Source of the DNA: Microvirga soli | GTDB taxonomy: Bacteria > Pseudomonadota > Alphaproteobacteria > Rhizobiales > Beijerinckiaceae | Direction: 5' to 3' | DNA length: 64,000 nt | Assembly: GCF_016734765.1 (NCBI RefSeq) | Contig: NZ_JAERQE010000004.1 | Span: forward strand, 224,584 to 288,583 | Notes under the pieces: generated by a model | The model's input: the letters and a program-made list of their open reading frames with translations, nothing else | What the model was told of the DNA's origin: nothing | Databases searched by the model: none | Made by a program: the position numbers and the translations under genes | In this document: positions 59,189 through 64,000 of the stretch, in pieces | Numbering within the stretch: position 1 is the first letter of the stretch | Layout: each line of letters opens with the position of its first letter

Positions 59189-60358
59189 GTGCCGACGAAG
59201 ACCCGGATCTATGGCGAGGATGACGAGAAGACCATCAGGCAGCTTGACCGCTGCATGGAGGCAGGCAGCGCCTTCAAGGGCGTGCTCTGCGCCGATGGGC
59301 ATCTCGGCTATGCCCACCCGATCGGTGGGGTCGTGGCCTATGAGGAGCATATTTCCATCAGCGGTGTCGGCTTCGACATCGCCTGCGGAAACATGGCGGT
59401 CCGGCTCGACACCCGCTACGAGGACATTGCAGCCCAGGCGGGCCGTATCCTCTCGGATATCGGGCGCTCCATCAGCTTCGGAATCGGGCAGACGAACGCC
59501 GTGAAGGTCGATCACGATTTGTTCGATTCACCCCTTTGGGAGGAGGCCGGGGCCCGGGACCTCAAGACAATGGCCCGGCAGCAGCTGGGGACCGTCGGCT
59601 CCGGCAATCATTACGTGGACCTGTTCGAGGATGAGGAGGGCTTCGTCTGGATCGGGGTGCATTTCGGCTCCCATGGCCTTGGTCACAAGATCACCACCAG
59701 GCACTTAGGTCTCGTCGGCGCCAAGGACGGCATGGAAGTCGACCCCGCCCTCGTTCACCAGAGCAGCGAGGTGGGGCAAAGCTACCTCGCCGGAGTAAAG
59801 CTCGGCGGTCTCTATGCCTATGCCGGCCGCGAGTGGGTGGTGGAGCGCGTGCGCCGGATCATCGGCGGGCAGATCACCGACTCGGTCCACAACCACCACA
59901 ACTTCGTCTGGCGGGAGAGCCATGAGGGCCGGGATTACTGGGTGGTGCGCAAGGGTGCAACCCCGGCCTTCCCCGGCCAGCGCGGCTTCGTTGGCGGCTC
60001 CATGGGAGACAACGCGGTGATCCTGCACGGTGTCGAGAGCCCGGAGAGCGCCGACAGTCTCTACTCGACCGTACACGGCGCAGGCCGCCTCTTCGGCCGC
60101 ATGGACGCCAAGGGCAAGAAGAACAAGGCGGGCCAGTGGGTTCGCCCTCCCCGCTTCACCCGTGACGAGATGGACGCGTGGCTGCGCGAGAAGGGCATTC
60201 TGCTGCGCGGCGGCGACGTGGACGAAAGCCCGATGGTCTATCGCCGCCTTGAGGACGTGCTCGCCTATCACCAGGGCACGATCGAGATCGAGCACACTCT
60301 CCGGCCATTTGCCGTCGCCATGGCTGGCCCCGGCGAGTTCGATCCCTACAAGGATTGA
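59189..60358 (+). CDS. RtcB-family RNA ligase
   Basis: A 389-residue protein of the RtcB family, which joins RNA 2',3'-cyclic phosphate or 3'-phosphate ends to 5'-OH ends using GTP and Mn2+. Visible: ADGHLGYAHPIGGVVAYE, GVGFDIACGNMAVRL (manganese-binding Cys C66), GSGNHYVDLF, HNHHNF and HGAGR with the histidine thought to take GMP. The first motif reads FDIACGN instead of the common SDIGCGM. The start is GTG with AAGGAG 6 bases upstream. No RtcA or archease adjoins; a small periplasmic protein gene precedes it. Confidence 0.87.
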   Translation: MPTKTRIYGEDDEKTIRQLDRCMEAGSAFKGVLCADGHLGYAHPIGGVVAYEEHISISGVGFDIACGNMAVRLDTRYEDIAAQAGRILSDIGRSISFGIGQTNAVKVDHDLFDSPLWEEAGARDLKTMARQQLGTVGSGNHYVDLFEDEEGFVWIGVHFGSHGLGHKITTRHLGLVGAKDGMEVDPALVHQSSEVGQSYLAGVKLGGLYAYAGREWVVERVRRIIGGQITDSVHNHHNFVWRESHEGRDYWVVRKGATPAFPGQRGFVGGSMGDNAVILHGVESPESADSLYSTVHGAGRLFGRMDAKGKKNKAGQWVRPPRFTRDEMDAWLREKGILLRGGDVDESPMVYRRLEDVLAYHQGTIEIEHTLRPFAVAMAGPGEFDPYKD

Positions 60359-60361
60359 CCC

Positions 60362-60475
60362 TTAAAGCATCGGACCCAAAAGTGGATTTGCACATTTGGG
60401 GTCAATTCCGATGCTTAAGTTTTATGCTGGCACATCGTGCGGCCCGCTGGGTCCGCGCGATGCTCTAGCCAGAGC
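60362..60475. repeat. Interspersed REP-like repeat, copy 2
   Basis: Paired palindromic units: AGCATCGGACCCAAAAGTGG with an inverted partner ending GATGCT, then CACATCGTGCGGCCCGCTGG with GATGCTCTAG. It is related to copy 1 at 38503-38648 and fills the gap between converging genes. Confidence 0.65.
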
Positions 60476-60482
60476 TGCAATC

Positions 60483-60914
60483 CTATCGGAACCAGCCGAA
60501 ATAAAGTCCCCAGAGGCTCGGCGACCGAATCCCGCGCACCCGGCGGGCCGCTTCGTCGGCGCTCATCGATTCACCGCCATGACATGAGCACAGGACGATA
60601 TGGGCGTCGTGCTCGGAGATCTGGAAGAAATCGACGGCATCCCCGAACGTGTCGCTGCGCAGCCCGGCCTGCCTGAGGATGGGATCGGAATAGGCCACCG
60701 TAAGGGCGGATCCATCGGCCCGTATGGCGAGGCGCTGGGCCTTGGGCTTCCATTCGATCTCGTCGAGGGTTTTGAGCTCCCGGTCGGGCTCCCGCTCCAG
60801 GAGGTCGATCCAGCGGTCCAGGCGTTCCCGTTTCGACAGAACCGGAGCCTTGACGTCTTCAGGGATCTTGAGGTCGGCGACGCTAGAGAGTTCGGACAGA
60901 GGCCTGTGTTCCAT
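60483..60914 (-). CDS. Hypothetical protein
   Basis: A 143-residue soluble protein I do not recognise. The first half is charged and helical (KRERLDRWIDLLEREPDREL), followed by WKPKAQRLAIRADGSALTVAYSDPILR and an end with CSCHGGESMSADEAARRVRGI, where two cysteines and a histidine could bind metal. AAGGAGG is 5 bases before the ATG at 60914, an excellent ribosome-binding site. It converges on rtcB and is flanked by the sigma factor gene. Confidence 0.7.
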   Translation of the reverse strand: MEHRPLSELSSVADLKIPEDVKAPVLSKRERLDRWIDLLEREPDRELKTLDEIEWKPKAQRLAIRADGSALTVAYSDPILRQAGLRSDTFGDAVDFFQISEHDAHIVLCSCHGGESMSADEAARRVRGIRSPSLWGLYFGWFR

Positions 60915-61087
60915 GCTCCCCTCCTTGGCAGAAGAGCGATTCGAAGCCACCCAGCTACAAGCTCAACCTTGGAGCACAGGGAAAAGTTCGAGGAACGACC
61001 GTGGAGCGCCGCTGATATTTTGGGCAATTGCCGCGGCAGTGCTAGGTCACACGTAAGGCGGGGTCAGGATAGCGAGACCATGGAAAA

Positions 61088-61113
61088 GGCCCGACGCCTG
61101 ATGGCATCGGGCC
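61088..61113 (-). terminator. Terminator of the sigma factor gene
   Basis: GGCCCGA / TCGGGCC plus an inner GCC / GGC stem, followed on the minus strand by TTTT, starting 9 bases after the stop. Confidence 0.75.
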
Positions 61114-61122
61114 CATGGTTTG

Positions 61123-61872
61123 TTAGACGGCCGCCGCGTGGTCGTGATCGGCGGCTCTGGGCGTACCCATGAGTTCGGCCAGGCGGTTACGGGCGCGGTT
61201 CACGCGGCTCTTGATGGTTCCGACCTTTACGCCAAGCGCCTCGGCGGCATCCTCATAGGACATCCCTTCGGCACCGATGAGAATAATCGCCTCGCGCTGT
61301 TCCTGAGGCAGCTTCTCGAGCGCCGAGGAGAGATCCTGGAGCGCGAGCTTGTCCTCCTGATCGGGAATGGCGATCATGCTGGCGGCGTGAGTCCCGTCCC
61401 CGTCCTCGACCTCGCGGCTGGTCTTGCGGTGGGTCGAGTAGAAGCCGTTGCGCAAGATCGTGAAGAGCCAGGCCTGGAGGTTGGTGCCGGATTCGAAGGT
61501 GTCCTGCTTGGTCAGAGCCTTGAGCACCGTATCCTGCACCAGATCCTCCGCCTGATCGACCTTTCCGGTCAGCGAGAGGGCGAAGGCGCGCAGGTTCGGC
61601 AGGGCGTCCATGACGCCGTTGACGAATTCCTGGTCCACAGGCTCCGTGTGTGCACGGATAACCTGGGCAACGCGGTCAACCAGCCGCGCGAGGTCGCGCG
61701 GCAGCTTGTCTTCAGCGGGGTCGCCGTAAAGGGCCCGCAACTGCTTTCCGAGATGCAGCCGGACGTTGGCGCTCAGCGCAGCCGCCGGGGACGGCGCATC
61801 AGAATGGGTCGGGTGAGACTGATTGTTCGATTTCTCGGGCATGCGACAATATTTGGGGCATGCCCGCGGCAT
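61123..61872 (-). CDS. EcfG-type sigma factor with NepR-like N-terminal region
   Basis: A 249-residue protein. Residues about 85-150 are sigma region 2 (FVNGVMDALPNLRAFALSL, AEDLVQDTVLKAL, LQAWLFTILRNGFYSTHRK) and about 175-232 region 4 (LEKLPQEQREAIILIG, SYEDAAEALGVKVGTIKSRVNRARNRL), closely following EcfG, the general stress sigma factor of alphaproteobacteria. The first part (residues 35-72, RLHLGKQLRALYGDPAEDKLPRDLARLVDRV) resembles NepR, normally a separate anti-sigma gene. AGGA lies 7 bases before the ATG at 61872; an ATG ten codons on lacks a site. PhyR is not in the window. The fusion is inferred by eye. Confidence 0.85.
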   Translation of the reverse strand: MPRACPKYCRMPEKSNNQSHPTHSDAPSPAAALSANVRLHLGKQLRALYGDPAEDKLPRDLARLVDRVAQVIRAHTEPVDQEFVNGVMDALPNLRAFALSLTGKVDQAEDLVQDTVLKALTKQDTFESGTNLQAWLFTILRNGFYSTHRKTSREVEDGDGTHAASMIAIPDQEDKLALQDLSSALEKLPQEQREAIILIGAEGMSYEDAAEALGVKVGTIKSRVNRARNRLAELMGTPRAADHDHAAAV

Positions 61873-62019
61873 TTAAATATCCTGGCGACATTTCGACCAT
61901 GAGATTTTTTCATGGCCGAGCCTCTGGATTTTGCCGCCCCTGTGCCCCATGGAGGCGGCTGGGCCAGAGGCTCGTCCCATGGGCCGAGGCTTGGTTCTGC
62001 GACTATCAGGGAGCGCGAA

Positions 62020-63504
62020 GTGCCTCAATATCTCGGGATCGATGTCGGCACATCGGCCGTGAAGGCGATCCTTGTCGATGAGGGACAGGCGCCGATTGCG
62101 GAAGCGGATGTTCCGCTGCCGATTTCCCGCCCGCAGGAGCTCTGGTCGGAGCAGGATCCTGAAAGCTGGTGGCAAGCCGTTCAGACCGCTCTCGATGAGC
62201 TTCTTGCCAAAGACGCGGCAGCCCTCGGGGACGTGCGCGCCATCGGCCTGTCGGGGCAGATGCACGGGGCGGTGCTGCTCGATGCGGCCAACCGGCCGCT
62301 GCGTCCGGCCATTCTCTGGAATGACGGGCGGTCGTTCCGGGAGGCGCAGCAACTTGGAAGCGAGCATCCGGGCCTCTCACGCACCGCGGGTGTCATCCCG
62401 ATGCCCGGGTTTACGGCGCCGAAGCTCGTCTGGCTGGCACGGCACGAACCCGAGACGTTCCGCGCCGTTCGCAAGGTGCTTTTGCCGAAGGACTACATCC
62501 GTCTCCAGCTCACCGGCACCATCGTCACGGACATGTCGGACGCGGCGGGCACCTGGTGGCTGGATGAAGCCAAGCGGGATTGGTCGGACGAGGCGCTTGC
62601 CGCCACGGGCCTGACTCGCGATCACATGGCAAGTCTCGTGGAGGGATCGCAAGCCTCAGGCACTGTCCGCCCCACCATTGCCCGTCGATGGAATCTGCGA
62701 AGCGATGTCGTGGTAGCGGGTGGTGCGGGCGATGCGGCTGCCGGAGCTGTCGGACTAGGTGCGATCCGGGATGGATCGGCTTTCATTTCCTTGGGAACGT
62801 CCGGCCAGCTTTTCGTCACCACCGAGACCTTCAGCCCGGCGCCCGACGCCCTGGTGCATTCCTTCTGCCATGCGGTACCCGATCGCTGGTTTCAGATGGC
62901 CGCGATGCTGAACGGTGCAAGCTGCATTGCCTGGGCGGCCAATCTCCTGAAGCGGGATATCGGCGAGTTGCTGCACGAGACGGAAGCGGCCTATCGCAGA
63001 CCGTCCGATGTTCTCTTCCTGCCCTATCTCGCCGGCGAGCGGACGCCGCACAACGATCCTCATGCTCGCGGTGTGTTCTTCGGTCTTTCCCCCGACACAC
63101 AGCAGACGGACTTGGCGCAGGCGGTTCTCGAAGGTGTCGCCTACAGCTTCGCCGATGCGAAGCTGGCGTTCGAGAAGGCAGGCACAGTCCTGACGCAGGC
63201 CAGTATCATCGGGGGAGGCTCAAAGAGCAGGTTCTGGACGAAGATCTTCGCCAGCGTGCTGAACATCCCCATCATCCGCCATCAGGGCAGCGACAAGGGC
63301 CCGGCTTTCGGCGCGGCGCGGCTGGCACGACTGGCGGTGACAGGGGAAGCACCGGAAGACGTTTGCACCGCGCCAGCCGTTCTTGAGACCATCGCGCCGG
63401 ACCCGCGCCTCGTCGAACTCTACGAGCCTCGCGTTCAAGCCCTCCGAAGCCTGTACCGAAGTCTGAAGCCGGAGTTCGCGCGTGCCGCCCATGAACGGAT
63501 TTGA
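62020..63504 (+). CDS. xylB: Xylulokinase
   Basis: A 494-residue FGGY-family kinase phosphorylating D-xylulose for the pentose phosphate pathway. Marks: YLGIDVGTSAVKAILVDEGQ, GLSGQMHGAVLLD, ILWNDGR, GTWWLDEAKRDWSDE, GAGDAAAGAVGLG and the C-terminal GGGSKSRFWTKIFASVL. The frame is open upstream, but the GTG at 62020 has AGGGAG 6 bases before it and begins the conserved domain. It precedes a PfkB sugar kinase gene by 113 bases, suggesting a sugar or sugar-alcohol catabolic unit continuing beyond the window. The sigma factor gene is divergent. Confidence 0.93.
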   Translation: MPQYLGIDVGTSAVKAILVDEGQAPIAEADVPLPISRPQELWSEQDPESWWQAVQTALDELLAKDAAALGDVRAIGLSGQMHGAVLLDAANRPLRPAILWNDGRSFREAQQLGSEHPGLSRTAGVIPMPGFTAPKLVWLARHEPETFRAVRKVLLPKDYIRLQLTGTIVTDMSDAAGTWWLDEAKRDWSDEALAATGLTRDHMASLVEGSQASGTVRPTIARRWNLRSDVVVAGGAGDAAAGAVGLGAIRDGSAFISLGTSGQLFVTTETFSPAPDALVHSFCHAVPDRWFQMAAMLNGASCIAWAANLLKRDIGELLHETEAAYRRPSDVLFLPYLAGERTPHNDPHARGVFFGLSPDTQQTDLAQAVLEGVAYSFADAKLAFEKAGTVLTQASIIGGGSKSRFWTKIFASVLNIPIIRHQGSDKGPAFGAARLARLAVTGEAPEDVCTAPAVLETIAPDPRLVELYEPRVQALRSLYRSLKPEFARAAHERI

Positions 63505-63617
63505 GGATACCGGCCGCCGGGCGCTCGAATCCTCTTGGATTTGCAGCCGCCCCATGCTGCTTAAATGACAGTCGCCCCTCATTTCGATGCTGCCACGACT
63601 GCATCAGGAGCCATTCT

Positions 63618-64000
63618 ATGATCTTGGTTGCCGGAGAAGCCCTGATTGATCTGTTCATCGGCACCGCCACGACAAAAGGCTTTCCAGCGGAGGCGGTGGC
63701 TGGCGGCTCACCGTTCAATGTCGCGATCGGGCTCGGGCGCCTAGGTCGTCCTGCAGCCTTCTTGTCTGCCTTATCGGAAGATGCCTTCGGTTCATTCCTG
63801 GCCGAGAAGCTCGCCGGGTCAGGTGTGAGTTCGTCCTACATCCAGCGCCTCCCGAACGTCACGACGCTGAGTGTCGTGGCGACCAGCTCATCCGGGCAGC
63901 CGCAATACTCCTTCTATGCACCGAACAGCGCCGACCGGGCCCTCACCCCAGAGGCGCTGCCCGCCGAACTGCCGGCAGACGTGAACGCCATTGCGGCGGG
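63618..64000 (+). CDS. PfkB-family carbohydrate kinase, partial (fructokinase type)
   Basis: The first 127 codons of a ribokinase/PfkB-family kinase, cut by the window edge. It starts MILVAGEALIDLFIG with AGGAG 7 bases upstream and has VAGGSPFNVAIGLGRLGRPAAFLSALSEDAFGSFLA, the family's first signature (GG-N-A). The start ILVAGEALIDLF fits fructokinases. Together with xylB it points to fructose/xylulose processing as in polyol use. The ATP-binding C-terminal half is not visible. Confidence 0.85.
   Translation, partial: MILVAGEALIDLFIGTATTKGFPAEAVAGGSPFNVAIGLGRLGRPAAFLSALSEDAFGSFLAEKLAGSGVSSSYIQRLPNVTTLSVVATSSSGQPQYSFYAPNSADRALTPEALPAELPADVNAIAA

Overview
The window is about 64 kb of high-GC chromosomal DNA with densely packed housekeeping and accessory genes. 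I see no prophage, insertion sequence, CRISPR array or replication origin. Gene content points to an alphaproteobacterium of the Hyphomicrobiales (Rhizobiales), probably near Microvirga/Methylobacterium. The signs are DivK, PopZ (DUF2497), an EcfG-type sigma factor, an HWE-family histidine kinase, EipB (DUF1849), DUF1489, DUF3572, a phasin, the aapJQMP-metC pair, and clpS-clpA. The family placement is inference from gene content, not from a marker-gene comparison.

Layout. 0-5.8 kb: topA, an MgtC-like gene, a small stress-promoter gene and parE. 5.9-8.2 kb: a secreted RTX protein and an AT-rich gap with an orphan terminator. 8.3-12.3 kb: rnr, DUF983, a Nudix gene and rpmG. 12.4-16.0 kb: an island of small envelope, redox and regulatory genes. 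16-19.2 kb: a FUSC transporter and adenine deaminase. 19.2-22.6 kb: a probable small RNA, divK, DUF3572, dinB and eipB. 22.7-25.7 kb: RidA, GDPD, a GNAT-like protein and an FMN reductase. 25.9-31.1 kb: an HWE sensor kinase, then clpS-clpA and a coupled small membrane protein. 31.4-35.2 kb: a phasin with two palindromic operators, a D,D-carboxypeptidase with a SPOR domain, a J-protein and a GST. 35.3-40.2 kb: small genes, a methylcrotonyl-CoA carboxylase-type alpha subunit, and mntH with a Mur-type box. 40.3-46.5 kb: valS, popZ, tolC, a pcm-like gene, tRNA-Cys and tRNA-Asn. 46.6-55.8 kb: photolyase, AlaX, SseA, the aap amino-acid ABC transporter and metC. 55.9-60.4 kb: a lipid A/sugar-transfer operon, a small periplasmic protein and RtcB. 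60.4-64 kb: a hypothetical gene, an EcfG-type sigma factor with a NepR-like head, xylB and the start of a PfkB sugar kinase.

The most interesting thread is the general stress response. Four promoters fit the alphaproteobacterial EcfG pattern (GGAAC, 16-17 bases, CGTT or AGTT). One drives a 61-residue tail-anchored protein at 3.3-3.5 kb. A divergent pair at 14.2 kb drives a single-domain response regulator plus an SGNH protein on one side and a small membrane protein on the other. One at 14.95 kb heads a run of tiny genes: a 35-residue membrane peptide, a glutaredoxin-like protein, an SPW protein and a zinc-ribbon protein. The candidate sigma factor lies in the same window at 61.1-61.9 kb, and its first about 75 residues resemble the anti-sigma factor NepR. 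That would be an unusual fusion of sigma factor and anti-sigma factor.

Other regulation that can be read directly: two TGTGCA-type palindromes at the phasin promoter, one exactly filling the -35/-10 spacer; a Mn-responsive type palindrome at the mntH promoter; and two probable unannotated small RNAs, near 8.1 kb (+) and 19.4 kb (-). Coordinates of starts were chosen from ribosome-binding sites where possible. Product names rest on reading motifs by eye, without database searches.
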